A DNA stretch of 64,000 bases, taken from positions 46,995 to 110,994 of the forward strand of contig OENT01000468.1 of NCBI GenBank assembly GCA_900239685.1, given 5' to 3'. Every line of letters starts with the position of its first letter. Within the stretch, counting starts at the first letter, position 1. The stretch is from Rotaria macrura. Lineage: Eukaryota; Rotifera; Eurotatoria; Philodinida; Philodinidae. Under the pieces are notes generated by a model. It had not been told where the DNA came from and searched no databases. It worked only from the letters and a program-made list of their open reading frames with translations. Shown one piece after another: positions 38,546 to 52,400 of the stretch. Position numbers and translations under genes: made by a program.

Positions 38546-41500
38546 GTTTTCTTTTTTGACGACAAAGCGAGACCGCGTCAGCGCTTGCAGTGTTTAGCGT
38601 AAACCAAATGATAATGATGATGAGTGTGCTCGTTGTTCTTTCTTCAAAAAATGATGTAGATACAGAGCAAAGAAAAGAAACGAGCTACACAGTTGATAAA
38701 CGATTGCTTATTCACTATCGTATTAGTAATGCTCGACTTTCTCGGAAAATGTCACCCTCATTCACTATGTATGCATTGCATTTCATTGTCAAAATAAAAA
38801 ACAAGTTTATATATTAATATATATATATATATAAATTGTCAAAGTGTCTTTGTCAATACATATATATCTATCATGTTCTTATGTCGAGTGACAGATAGAG
38901 AAGTCTGATAGAAATAAGTTAACTATTTTCAAGATGTACACATGTTTATCTGTTGTTTGGATAATGTATTTTGTGAGAAAATCATGGAATAAAGATTTAT
39001 CTGTTTTTCTGTCGAGAAACATACACAGATGATATCTAGCGTTGTTTTTCTATGTTAATAATACAGGTCTATGTGTATGTATTCATGATAAACAAACAAA
39101 AATGTTCTGAAACTACTCAATAGATTTTACTACGATCGATCATCGTACTGTTATCGTTTGTAATAGAAAATTCGTATCTATTTAATTCAGTTTTTATCCG
39201 TTTTCAATCGATTAATGTAAGTAGTTGATAGATGTTATGTTGGAGAAAAAGAAGAAAAAAAACGAGAAATCAAAAGAAGAAAGTCAATCGTTGATTGAAT
39301 AGAACTTTTTATTCTGTTTTCGATTCGATCTATTTTATATATTCCGACAAACGACATGAATAAAGTATCTATTGACTTGATACTATTTTATTGAAGAAAA
39401 GAAAAACTAACAATATTGCCGGAGAAATCAGTAGATTTAATTTGGTTTTAATCAATAACAACATGTTTTTTCTGTTCGTCACTTATTGTTAAAATCCATT
39501 TGGTATGCATCAGGGAGACTTTTTTTTACACATATTAAAATAATAATATTATATTGATCTATTTCTTCATTCAATATTGAACTATTAAAAACAGATGATT
39601 TATATGACGTTTACAAAAATATAGATATCAAGTAAACAAAAAGAAATTGCATTCATTGTAATTATTGAATCGACCTGCTTCTCTCTCTCTCTCTCTTCGA
39701 TGTAATTCATTTTCATGTATAACAGAAATGAATACTAATATATTTATTACATTCGAGGAAAAATACTAAAAGAAAAAATTGCTTCCTTGAAATAATTGTT
39801 CTTGTAGTTGTTGTGCGTTGATGGAAACTTTGAATGATTTTACTGGAAGATATATATATATATATATTACTTGCCAATGATAGGAAAGACATTTTATTTG
39901 AAAATATTTCTTCATATTGATTTATAGTAATTGACTGTGGCAAATTTGTTGAAAACGCGTTCTAAATTATGTAAAGTTGATGTCATAATCTGATTAATAG
40001 TAACATATTTGACAGTTTTCTTTACGTTCTTAACTAGATTTGAAATCAGTGACGAGGAAATATCTTTTAACTATCGGACATTGTTTGAATTCATAGTTCT
40101 CAACGAATAGAAACGAATAGGAGAACGATTCACAATGGTGAAATGCTTTTGAGTCCACGAACATGTACACTATACTCGTTGTGAATATTTTGAATTGAAT
40201 TCATACGAGTAACTCATTATTATTATTAATATTATTATTCAAACATTTCTGTTATAAAATAATGTTAGAAACTCGTCAAAAATATCAGTAACTCTCATTT
40301 TTGATTTGAAACTTTTCATTCAGTCACGTAATAACGAGCATGATTTGTGAAAAGAAAAAGGCTTAAAGTTTTTAATTACTTGTATCCTACAATACGGCTA
40401 TGGTAGAGGCATGCCGTTCATACTGTTCCAATACAATGCCAAAGTTTAATCTTCTTATTTCAGAAGAGACGTAATTAAAGTATCTGACACTTTGACAATA
40501 AGATGGTCTCGTTAAAATATACTTCGATGTAAATTTTTAGCTGAAAAATTGTGAAATCAATTATTATTGTGTTCCAAAGAAGATGAGATGTAACGGTTTC
40601 CTCTCAAACGAAAGCTTAAGTATCTTGGTATTCATAAAATATTAACACGAACAATGGCTTTTACTTTGTTTCTACTTTATTAGTACATTCGTAGTGAAAA
40701 GAGTCATCAGTAAAAACTATTTCCATGCGCAGATATATAGATATGCCGTCGTAAGAAACACATGCTAACATTCTCGAATCCATGAAGAATGTACATAACT
40801 ATCTGATTTTTCTAACGAGCATCAGTAAGCAATCAATTATTGTATTTGTCTTGTGCTGTCTTATGATTTGCTGATGTGATAAATATTGAAAACAAGATTT
40901 TTATATTCAACAGATTTGATCAATGTCAAAATATTCTTACAATGCAACTTGATATTATAAATGTAAAACACTGGGAAAATAATCCTTGCTTGCTTGCTCA
41001 AATATAACTTTATGGAAATAAATGTGAATACATGAAAATAATATTCAATGAGAATAAAATAAAAGCAACGGACACACAACAGTAGCAACTAGACAACATG
41101 CAAACATATTTTTCGTTCATGAATTGACTTTGTCAACAGAAAATAATTGAAAGTTATGATATCTAAGAAAAAATTTTACTTTTATGATTTGAAATATTAA
41201 CCAAAGTAGAAAAGAAAAATAGAAATCTCGTATTAAACGAGTCATAAAATCAATAATCGTTTTCATTGAATGCAGAATCAGACGGTATGTGACAGTTGAA
41301 TCTGTTCTCTCATGAGCAGTCAAGTAGTTAAGATATGCAACATTAGATTTTGGGAATTTTTTTCGAATGGGATTTTTGCTGTATGGAAAAAGGATGAATA
41401 GATTGGATGTGCTTATCAGGAACATAATGTCGATCAATCATTTCTTTTTTTCATGCAAAATTCTTTCGTTTGAGTAACATTTAAATGTCAATGATCTATA

Positions 41501-43715
41501 TTAAATGTAATGATGAATTCATATTATTTATTGTCCTCTTTCACATGATCGATTGTCACAGTCATGACTAGAGGTATACCTAATATTTCTCGGTTTTTAC
41601 CTACTTTTCTTGAAGTTGCTCTCATGCTTGTAGAGCAAAAATTTTTCTACAAAATAAGATGTAGGTGAGATTCATGCGACTTCTGGGTCACGTTTTATTG
41701 AAGTTTTATCAGAAGCCCTAAAGGCGAAGCCGAGAGTCTCGGTATCAGTCTCGGTTTTAGAGCTTTTCACAGAATTGAAATAAAACTTGAAGCATAAGTC
41801 ACACCAGCCTCGCTCACCTCTCATTTTGTAGGGAAATACTTCCTCTGCAACATCAAGCACTTCAAGAACTTTGCCAATCGTGTGTTTTCAAAATTAAGAA
41901 TTAATTTTACAAAACAATGGAAAACCAAATTTTACTTCTCGGTACATACCTAGTCATCACTCTCTAGTCTTGCCGAATGGTTTCTGAAAAAAAAAGAAAT
42001 ATCGGAAATTTTATGAAATATATATTTCAATAAGTTGAGAAAACTTGATTTTAGATTCATGTTTCAAGATATCTTCATGTTGGATCTATGGCATTTGATA
42101 GAAGACAACGGGCAAACATGGTTTCATACGTACAGTCCGTTGGCCAATACATATTTTTATTAGTGAAGATTTCTTTTTATTGCTGTGTGAAGCCTGGGAA
42201 AAGTTAACCGAACATCACAATTCATGAGGGAGAAACATAAGAAATTATCAACTTTTTTCATTATTGCAAAAGCTCAGTTTCCTAAAACAATAAAATAATT
42301 TGTGACATTGAAATGTCTCAAATGTTTTTGACTGCTATAGTTGACTATGTATTATTGAAATATATCGAGTAAATGAAGAGTAACACTTCTTCCGTAGGTA
42401 TAAATCTCGGAATTTTTTTGTAAATAGCATAAAGTATCCATAGGAACTATCAAAAACATTTGAAATTTATTGAAAAAACTTTGTAAATTAATGTTTGAGT
42501 TTATCGTTTGTTAGGCATGAGAAAATTTTTAATTCAATGAAAAAAGAAATCATGTCATGATAATTTAAATCAAGATTGCATTGGAAACAACGTATTTTAA
42601 TCATGACAATAGATGAAATATCGATAAAAATTTTCATGCATTAATATCCAATCGACTAATATCTTTATCGGCCTTTTTGAAAATTCAAATGAATTGAAAA
42701 AAATTATATTTTTGTTTTTCTTTAATCCGTGTAATTACATATTATTCTTATTTTTACTAATAGCAAAAGACGAATAACAGAAATGAAGTTTGTTCATTGA
42801 TATAGAAGATTATTTAGAATAATTGTATTGTATGCAACTATTCAAAAACGTAACCAAGTTTTTCCTAGCTTATTGAAAAATACGATTTCTTCTCGTCCAT
42901 AAAGGTCATAATGACAGAAGTCAGATACACTTGAAAATAGACAAAAAATAATAATAAGATAATGAACAAAGAAGAATACTTTATTCTTAATTTCATAGCT
43001 TGAGTTAGTTCAATAAAATTCTCCTATACTTATAGCTTTTTCTAAATAGACTAGAGGTCTAGGACGATCGAATGAGTCGTCGGTACAAATTGGTTATTAA
43101 TTGTGGTTTTCCTGTAGCTGTCACCGTAACATGAAAATACATATTTGATTTTGAAAATGATTTTCCATTCATGCAGCCCACTTTTGAAGAAAATAGTCTC
43201 TACGTAAATCTCTAATCTATGACAGAATGCGATTTGAATCTAATATGATTCTAAATTTAAAATCATATCTGACTGTGTTGGTACTCTAAGACACATTCCG
43301 AACATCATGATCACCCTACGACATGTGAAGAATGTTCATTTCCACCTAGATTAAATACCAGCATTTTATATTCGTTCCCCTAAACTATTCCGAAGAAAAA
43401 AACAAATTGATCGGTTCTATTTCTAGAGTTGGTGATTTATACGGTCAAAGTATTGCAATCGAGTTCCTGTCTAATTAACTTCTAGCTCAATAATGGCTGA
43501 CCTTGAATGCTTTCATGATTTCGTAGATATTCATAGAAGACTTGTATTTGTATTACATTAAATTATTTAATGAGATACAGAAGAAATCGAATCTCTCGAG
43601 TATTAAAATACAATTAAAATAAATGATATTTGGTTAATAATCAAAAATTATCATTGATATATGTTTTTGTATGAAGGAAATATTTGTTCACAAAAAAAGT
43701 AACTAATAACTATGT

Positions 43716-46700
43716 TTATTTTTTTGATTTTGGTTCAGATTTAGAAAACCGTGATTTTCCTTCACCATGATTATCATCATCGTCATCGTCATCTTTTCTG
43801 GTCGTTGCCGATGATCGATTTCTTGATTCATCATCTGAGTCATCATCGTCACGTGTCGGACTTGCCGAACGCATATAATCTGAAGACATATTTTTGTATT
43901 TGTAAAGATCTTCTGAGTTTTTATCAGTGTAAAAATTAAGTTTTTTTGTTGCAAAACCATAACTTTTTTTTGCACTTGCAGTAGTTTCACTGATCGCTTT
44001 TGGTTGACTGGATGAACCGGTCACAATACGTGAAAATCGTTGAAATAAAGAGGGATTTTCACTCGCGGCTGCCGATGATCTTGGTGCAGCTGCTTGACGT
44101 TCTTTTGATGACATAACATGAGAATTCAATGCAGTACTTGTCTTTTTCCAACGTCTAAAAAGAATCAACACAGAAAATGAATGTTGACATATATAAAAAC
44201 AAAAAGTTGCCAGAAATAGGATTACTTTTCATTAAATGCGTCATCTCCATCATTATGGTCGCTAACTTTCTTTCTGTTGAGATTTTCCATATAAGCCAAA
44301 CGTTGTTTTTGCATGATAGGTTTTGACCACTTGGAGACTACACGATCTGCATCTTCATCTTCTTCCTCATCATCAAATGACATCCTGAAATGAAGAAAGA
44401 TAATGTTTGAAACTAAAACAAATTAGTAGTTTTTTTTTTCAACACTCACATCATGTGAGTGGCTGTACTTCGAATATGATTATCAGCGATAACACCACGA
44501 TAAGCATTTACTTCTGCTATATCTCGATTGTCTGTTGTCTCTTTTGATTGTGTTAATACACGTAATGCTTGACTCCCATCGGCAGCTGTGTAAGTAACTT
44601 GTACTTGAAATGGTAGTTGTTTAATTTGATCTAGATCGATGTTATACTTTTCTTTTACTTCTAAACGAAGAAAAATTTATAATTTATTTCAATTGTAAGT
44701 TCATTTTTCGAAGCGAATGAAATCAACAAACCTGCTTTACTTCGAATACCAAATTCAAATGATACTTCGGTTTGTTTGGTTACGTTACCAACATCACGTT
44801 TTATTTTATCAAGTTTCCCTTCGGAATTATCAGGATCTCGTATATACAAACCACGATGAACAATTAGTGTTGCTGCCACATTTGTTGCTATGACTTTTTG
44901 TTCAAGTATTGATGCAAATTCATCACGAATATTTAATAAATCAACAATGGTTACGTTGCCGCTCGTACCATCAGCCTATTTAATCATAAGGAAATATTCA
45001 TAGGAGAAAAAAGAAATTAAAAATGAGCTTTTACCATTTGTCCAATGACAGGAAGTAAACAAGCAGTACCTATTTGTCAATAAATAAATAAATAAATAAA
45101 TATATATATATATATATATATATATGGATGAACAGTATAGGGATTTAGTCTTTATCACACATAGTCGACTAAATTAAAAAAATTGTGCTAAACAACAGGA
45201 ATAGCAAATGAAGACTTTTTCGTTACCATGCAAAAATCAATAGATAGTTTCAATTTTATACCTAGTGCACATGATTTATTTCGTATTGAAAATTGTCTCG
45301 AGAAAGGTTACAGTAAAATATGACTCATGAATAACTATATATGTCATATCTCGACTATATAATTTTTTAATAATTTCGCTACATAATTCAAAAGAAAACT
45401 TCAAGTTCATTAAACTTTTACTACTACTATTAATCAAGGCTTAAAACAATTACCTGCAAGTGTAATAACAGAAATGCTAACACCTTTTTCTCTTGCAGTT
45501 TCGGTTACTAAATAAAAACATAATAGAATAGAAATAATAGCAAGAAAATAAGATCAACAATATTACTTCCGGCATAAAAATGATTTCCATCTGAAAGTGC
45601 TTGCATTTTAACAGCTTCATCAGCTTTTTCGTCTTGTGCCACTTCTAAATTTCCCAAACCTCGATTTGCTAAGCCTACAATTAAACAAATCTTCATTTAA
45701 TACAGCAAAAACATCATCTTATAATGTCATTACCATCTGTGCAAATAACAAGTTTCGATCCTTTTCTTTGTGATGCAATATTGAGTGCGAACATAACAGC
45801 TGGACCCAGTGCTGTTTGACCACCTTCTTCAAGATCATAAACACGTTCAGTAAGATTTGTTTTTGTTTGTGAAACGGGTTTTAATTCTTTATTTAGTTCT
45901 CGTTCAGCTTCACGTATTAAATCTTCAGCACTATTCAATTTATCACCACGAATTACTAATGGTTCATCTCGTGTGCCATCACCTAGACTTTGTGTTTGAA
46001 ATGAACGATTCAATCGCGAATGATATTTACAAACTAACCGTAATATGTTATTTCATGATTGAATGTCAGTAAAGCAGCACGTCGTGCTGGCGTATCTTTT
46101 GCCAGTTTGTCTAAATTGGCATCGACTGCCATTTGTACCCCTTGCAAACGTGAGACATGTGTTTGATGACGCTGGCGCATCATACGTGCACCATCGAAAT
46201 TTGCTGCAGCACGTTCTTGTGCAAGACGTGCATTCGGTAGATGGAATGTACCTTGTACTAATGTTGTCGATGACATTGAACCACTTATATCAATTACAAA
46301 AATAATGATTGAATCATCAACACCCGTCATATCTGAGCCATGAACGACAGGCGCTGGTGATATCAGATATGTTGCATCTTCATTTTTAGGTAAATCGGTT
46401 TGTTCAATATCAACAATATTTAATTTTGGACAAAATTCACATTGCCATTTTGATTCTTCATTTTCTTGATTTTGAATTTTACTTAAATGTGAAGCCATAG
46501 CACCACACTCAGCACAGCGAACTGGGTCACCAGCATGCATTTCACCTAGATAATTAAAATATGATTTCATAATTATTATGTCCGAAAATAGAAGAAACAA
46601 AACAATGTTGATAATTACCAGGTTGAAGTAAGCGATCAAATTTTACACTAAGCACGTTTGTATCAGCTTTTCGTAAGCGTTTTTTCCGTTTGTGAACTGC

Positions 46701-46934
46701 TGATCGTACAGCAGATGTAGCTACAGCTGACGAGTCTTCGTGCATCGCTGCACTGAAATTCGAGGAATATTGTTTCATTTACTCGACTAACTTTATATGT
46801 AACTATATGTATTACCTTGGCTTTGGTTGTCCATCTGGAAGCTCGTCAACTCTGGAAACTTCAGCGTCATCATCAGAAACGGATTCATCTGATGAATTCG
46901 AATATTTATAAACGTATTTCGATCCAAAATACAT
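43716..46934 (-). CDS. von Willebrand A domain protein with Sec23/24-like zinc finger (CpRas1-like, no Ras domain)
   Basis: Eleven exons join in phase to 752 residues: 46816-46934, 46619-46752, 46039-46545, 45734-45982, 45567-45674, 45454-45507, 45035-45069, 44732-44975, 44450-44660, 44226-44384 and 43716-44154. A basic N-terminal region precedes a four-Cys zinc site (Cys95, Cys98, Cys120, Cys123) of the type seen before the trunk domain of Sec23/Sec24. A vWA fold follows with an intact metal-binding motif DISGSMS at 170-176 and the later CTDG at 334-337. The sequence between and after them (LLTFNHEITYYG, ISVITLAG) fits a vWA/Sec23 trunk. After a beta-rich region the tail has acidic runs (DDEEEDEDAD, RKDDDDDDD) and ends KSKK. 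Sec23 itself is unlikely because the helical and gelsolin parts are absent. Similar vWA plus zinc-finger proteins are annotated as circularly permutated Ras protein 1-like, but no GTPase motifs occur here. Its substrate and role are unknown. Confidence 0.82.
45082..45125. repeat. AAAT/AT microsatellite in an intron
   Basis: An (AAAT)n run passing into a long (AT)n run, just upstream in transcription of the 35-base exon 45035-45069. Confidence 0.9.
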
Positions 46935-49402
46935 AATGAATATCTAAAAATACTGGGTTTCGAATATGATACGAATTGTACTAAAAAACGAGTCTATGCT
47001 TGGGCTGTAAAGTCGACTTTCTCACTCCAACAACATAAACGAATGTGTGATAGAGCACGGAAGAAGAGTGAGGGAGAAAAACAATGTTTCTGCCTTGCCT
47101 TACGTTGGAGTTGCGCAAACGCATGAGTCATTTACTGAGTAGCACGTCGACAGAAAAAAAAGACGATGAAAAATAAGTCGCGATCATTGATGATAAAGAA
47201 GGAAAAAAGAACGCTAAATAAAGAAATAAAAGTCAACATAGTAATAAAATTCTATGATAGAACTATTCTTATTCGTGGATAGAAAACGCATGACGTACAG
47301 TGGAAAAATAGAGCTTGGATTTTCCAGCAGTTAATTGTAGTTCGGCTTGAAATAGTATACCACCTCTTGACATAGTTCATAAGATTGAAAATCTCGGTAA
47401 AAACTAATAGAAATGAAAGCGTCAACGCTCGGTTTTGTTTCAGAAAAAAGATTCTACAGATATCATAGTCACTGATGCTATGTGGGAAAAGTAATGAGTT
47501 TAGGAGATTCGTCGACGATAATAATTTGAATGGACTACTACTCATTAATAATACACTGATAAGTATTGACAGTTTCAACATTGACAATGTCATACGAATT
47601 TGAGTGGCATTGATATTGTTAATACCTTCTATCATGAGAAGGATTATATTTATTTGTCAAATACACTTTGTAATTGCAATTGTTGAAGAAATGTTTCGAT
47701 TCCTTATTTTGTTTAAAAGTTGTTGTACTCAATCAACGATGAAATGCTTGTTTAACTCTAAAGAACTCATCGCTTCTGATCAATACTCGAAAGAAATAAG
47801 TTATCTGTTGTTAGTTTGAATGTTCTTTTGTTTTTGGGCAGCATATATCTGAAACTCAATCTCACATCGATTATGTCGTTCAGAAAATTCTGATTTTGCC
47901 AAAGAATGATTATTTCTCAAATCATATGTAATGCACATAATAGTGAGGGCTGAGTCATTCTGAATCATAGTAGTCAGAAGAGAAAAATTCCATAATCGTG
48001 ATGTATATTAGATAGGAAAAAAAATAGAAAAGAAAACGAAAAGCAAGTATCGATAAGCAAGAAGAACCTCTAGCAAAGAATCGGCGCAGTATTTCTACTG
48101 ATCAAATAATTCTGCTAAACAAAATTCTTATTTTCTCGTCGGAGAAAAACTTTTCATCGTTGGAAAAGTTAACTAATCATCATTCAGAGTTCCTTACTTC
48201 GATAGATACGTCAATCGAAGTTTACAATAAATTTTTCTAATTCAACTGTCAGAAAATCGATAGGACGTATAAAACCAAACAGTCATACTAGGTATAATCG
48301 TATTCTTATTTATCTTATACAAATAACTTACATTGAGATTTTTCTCGTTTCTCTGTTTCACTTCCTTGAAAATTTTCTTAACGCAAATGATTCACTGTCC
48401 TATGTGTAGCCTGTGATTTTCTACCAATAAATGCATAGAGACTCTGTATGTGATTTTAACATCTTCGCTTCTAATCTTCTCTGCAATAGTCGATTAAGAA
48501 GTAGCTACATAGCACTACAATGCAACATAAATTAGATCACAAATGGAAGTGTTATTTATATATTTATGTGTAGTTCTGTTTATTACTTTGTCTTGTTCCC
48601 AGAATCTTTCGCGTATTCAAATGTTTTGAGAACTTTTCGAGAAATTAAGATAAATACCAAGTTAAATAACGCTTGAATAATAAAGAAACTATGGGCGCTC
48701 GTGGAATTCAGAAAGATCAAGAATATCTTGAGGCGATGATAAAGAACAAGCAGACATGCATATATATATGTATGTATTGGCTTATGTGAATATTTCACAG
48801 AACGATGGGAATATTCTATGCATACGTTAAAGATAGATACTTTTGTCCGTGAAAAATACTTAGGGTGCTCTTATGCCGAAATTAATTAACAATCTTGTTC
48901 AAATAAAATTAGAAAATTTCTACGAGAAAACTTTCCGGATTAGTTTATCAATTTGAGATCTAGACAATGTGGCTATCGGCAGTCTATGCCTTTCTAGAGA
49001 AGAATTTCAACGCTTGAGGCAAATGTCTACGAATAAAATTTGATTCCATCACGTATCGGTGAACTCAATTCTTCTACGTTCTTTAGAATTGTACATTTCA
49101 ATATTAGTCAATAAAGAATAACGAGTATGTGTTGAGAAAGGATGAATTAATCTTTAAAATCTTCTTGTTTATTCAGTATATTAACAATGCTCGGAGAATA
49201 ATGAGATTTTCATGTAGTTTTTATAGCATCATATCTAGTGGATCACATGGTTCATTTTTTTTATTGCTTGAAAAAAGAGAACATGAGAAAATAATCGGTC
49301 GAAAACGAGACTACACATACGGATGTAAAAAAAAGTATTAAAAAAACGAAAAGAAAAGAAATGTTGACATGAAAAACTGAAACATATTGTATATATAAAT
49401 AA
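46935..49402. other. Intergenic; presumed promoter of the vWA gene at its left edge
   Basis: The first 300 bases, especially 47010-47160, are less AT-rich and carry several CpG words (gtcgac, gcgcaaacgc), as expected for the promoter of the gene starting at 46934. A 127-codon minus frame at 47252-47635 is hydrophobic, has no splice partner and is probably chance. Nothing else was recognised. Confidence 0.4.
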
Positions 49403-52400
49403 TTAATTTGTAAGGTTTGTTGAATCAACTGATAAATATTGTTTCGAAAATTCATCAAGTTCGTGATCAATTTTATCGACTTGTTTTCTAATCTTTTTTC
49501 CTTTTTCAGTATGTGATTGTAAATGATTGATATGATTTTTGAGTTCTTGTATAGTATCAATAGTGTCATCTTTTTCCAAAGCAACGTAGCGTATAGTCCG
49601 AGCAAAATACATCGATAATTCTTGTTGTACTTGTGCACTTGCATTACCCGATGTTAAATCGACGATTAGTTTCATTTTTGCTGATGCATAATCCGCATAT
49701 TGACGTTTGAATGCACGTTCTTGTGCTTTTTTTGTCCATCTCAATCTTTCGTAAAGATAGAAACCACCGTAAACACTAGCTGCAATGCCCATCATTTTCC
49801 ATCCAATACTACGCCACACCAATGCTGAGATACCTAGTGCAACTAGACTAGATGTTGATGTTTTCAAAGCTGATATATTATTTGCTGTCGTCAATAGATC
49901 ATTTGTAGAATTCAATAGTGATGATGATGTATATTCTAGTTTATTTTGATTTTGAACAAAATGTTTCCATAGTGATGTTAAACCTAATGAAAATTTAAAT
50001 TGAATATCTTCACAAAAATCGGAACAAAGATTTGAACAATCCAAACGATATGATATAGCAAAATCGGAACGTGGCACGACTGAGTCGACAAGTAATATAC
50101 GTTCAACTGTGGATAGGGTGGATTTGATACGTTCTTTTATTTCACTGTGAACAATATCTAATGAATTATATAATACGGTGTGAAGACGAGTCTGTAAATT
50201 TGAGCCAAGTCGTTCTTCTACCCAATGATGTAAATCTTGTTTATAGAGTGGAATTTGATAACGATCAGGTGAAAATGGACGATCGAATTCTTCGATTAAT
50301 GTGTAAAGACTAGGGAAAAAAAGAAACAAAATGGATACTTTAAATAGTCCAGACTTTTGTAAAACTTAAACTGAAAACAATAAAGAAAATGAATTAGTTA
50401 TCTTTTGTATTAGACGATTGAAATCTATACCCATATAAACCTTCACTGCGACGATAATTTTCTAATATAGTCCAATCCGTTCAAAATCACATCAAGAATG
50501 ATCCATAAACGTCACTATTATTGAGCGAACGGTTATTTCGATTTTCTCATTTTTATGATAAAACAAACTTTTAGTCAAATATTAAAAATTTTACATTACA
50601 TAAAAAGATACGATAATATACAAGACCGAGGTCAGATTCAAATAGATATACGCACTATTCATTTGAATCATAATTAGTGGAGTTCAAAATGAATTTCAGA
50701 AATACAACAAGTTCTTGAATTTATTCACAAGACCTGCCATATGAAAATTAAATAACAAGGCTCACTTCGATTGTTAGAAAGAATCAATGTCAATTAAATC
50801 AATCTGTGACAATGACAGGTATACTTTGTATACTACAAATAGAATACTGAAATCAGAAAGAAAGCAACTGTATAATTAATCGTTTGACTCGCGTACGAGC
50901 GTCTTACCGGAGGTGTTGATCTCCGTTACAATCAATTCATGCGTCACTCAACTTATTATATTCAGATAAAACAAAACATTGACGTATTAGGGCGAATAAC
51001 TGACTGTTAACTGTTGACGGTTGATTTAATTAAACTTTTTCTTTTTTGAGTTACATCATATTCCTTAAAATTAAATTGAACAATTATGACTACGAATTTC
51101 ATGTATAATCTCTTTCTCGATAAACGTAATTTTCAATTCGACTGCAATAATTTTTCTGCCGACCGTCAATTTTTCTCGTAAATGTTCTATTTCTTCTATT
51201 GTTCCTGATGGTATGATAAGTGTATCTTATCGAAAGCTCGAATAAACAAAATTGTGATTTTTGTTTAAAAAAATCAAACATGAGATGTGTTGCAGTCTTA
51301 TACTCAATCAGTTCAAAATTTAATTTCAATACTTTACTATTCGAATTTTTCATGATCGACAAAATGCTGTTAATATGTTTTTATCGGATACTATCGAACA
51401 TAGCAAGAACGATTCTATTTTGAAAAACAGATGAATAAGAGAGATTTTCTTTTTACAGTGACCTATCGCATTTCAATCATTTCAAAGTTATTCGTAAAAA
51501 TATGCATGATGAGACTCGAAATTTAGACACGATTTGCGATTTACCGCCGCGGTGCGTAAGAAATTCTAACCGCATTCAGCTTTGTCAATCTGATGCAACT
51601 ATTTTTTAATGAACAAAATTACTACGTAACTACACACTGCCATAGATTATTGAAGTGTCTGTGACAACAGTGCTCAATTGATTTCTATCTGAAACTATAC
51701 GATAAGCGTTGCTGATGTAGATGGTTTGAAAGTGTTTTTTCTTTTCAAATAAAACTGAACTAGAAGAAGTTTAGTAAACAATGCATGGAAATAACTGAAA
51801 AATCAAAACTCAAAGGCATGAACATGCATAGTAGGAAGTGATGATTAAGTGGAAACAATGAAACCATTCGGTTCATTTCTCTGTAGGAAGTACATGAATT
51901 ATGAATTTTTATCTGATTACATCGTTGCAAACGTAAAAAAGATCAGTCGTAATGGTTATTAGATATGGGCACACTGGTAGTATGCTGATTGATTGTTTTT
52001 ACATTTCGATTATAAAAATTTATTAATCACAAAAGGATCAAGAGTATTGATTAAGCTTTTCTTATAAATAGTCTAACATATGTAGTTGAACTTATTTTTA
52101 TTTATTTACGTTGCACTTCGAAGGAAATTCTTAGAAGTAAACTAGCGTCACAGTTTGAAAATAATTCGTGCACTAGAAAACTTTCTACTATTAATTCTTA
52201 AAAATTTTGCAACATATCAGCTTACCGTTTAATTTCATCATTTAAAGTTTGTGCGACTCTTTTATATACATCTTCGGATACATATCGTATTTTTTCTTTA
52301 GCTAAATCAGTGATTGATATTAATTCATGTTCGAGATAATTATTTTTTTCTTCCATTTGAGTTAATTTTTCACTCGCTTCTTCTTTAGTTGCCTGTGATT

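Larger units (their letters stand above)
36394..43715. other. Intergenic region with promoter-like, microsatellite-rich block; no gene seen
   Basis: The first 2.4 kb upstream of the GPCR start holds AT runs at about 37635-37677, 38270-38290 and 38812-38834, a CT run at 38521-38545, and CpG-containing stretches around 38040-38100 and 38290-38450. This is probably a regulatory or 5' leader zone. Open frames there, such as minus 38182-38565, are low-complexity artefacts. At 41690-41870 a less AT-rich island has a short minus frame (LEVLDVAEEVFPYKMRG) followed by a GTGAGC donor-like site. No partner exon was found. The rest is AT-rich without recognisable features. Confidence 0.45.

Noticed and set aside
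38182-38602. Long overlapping frames on both strands (Arg/Glu-rich on minus, hydrophobic on plus).
   Set aside because: They are produced by CT- and TTTC-rich low-complexity sequence upstream of the GPCR, with no splice structure.
43703-43990. A second frame over the last exon of the vWA gene.
   Set aside because: It is out of phase with the exon chain. The acidic-tail frame joins correctly with the exon at 44226-44384.
47252-47635. A 127-codon hydrophobic minus frame upstream of the vWA gene.
   Set aside because: It has no clear membrane-protein pattern, splice sites or homology that I recognise, and it probably lies in or beyond the promoter.
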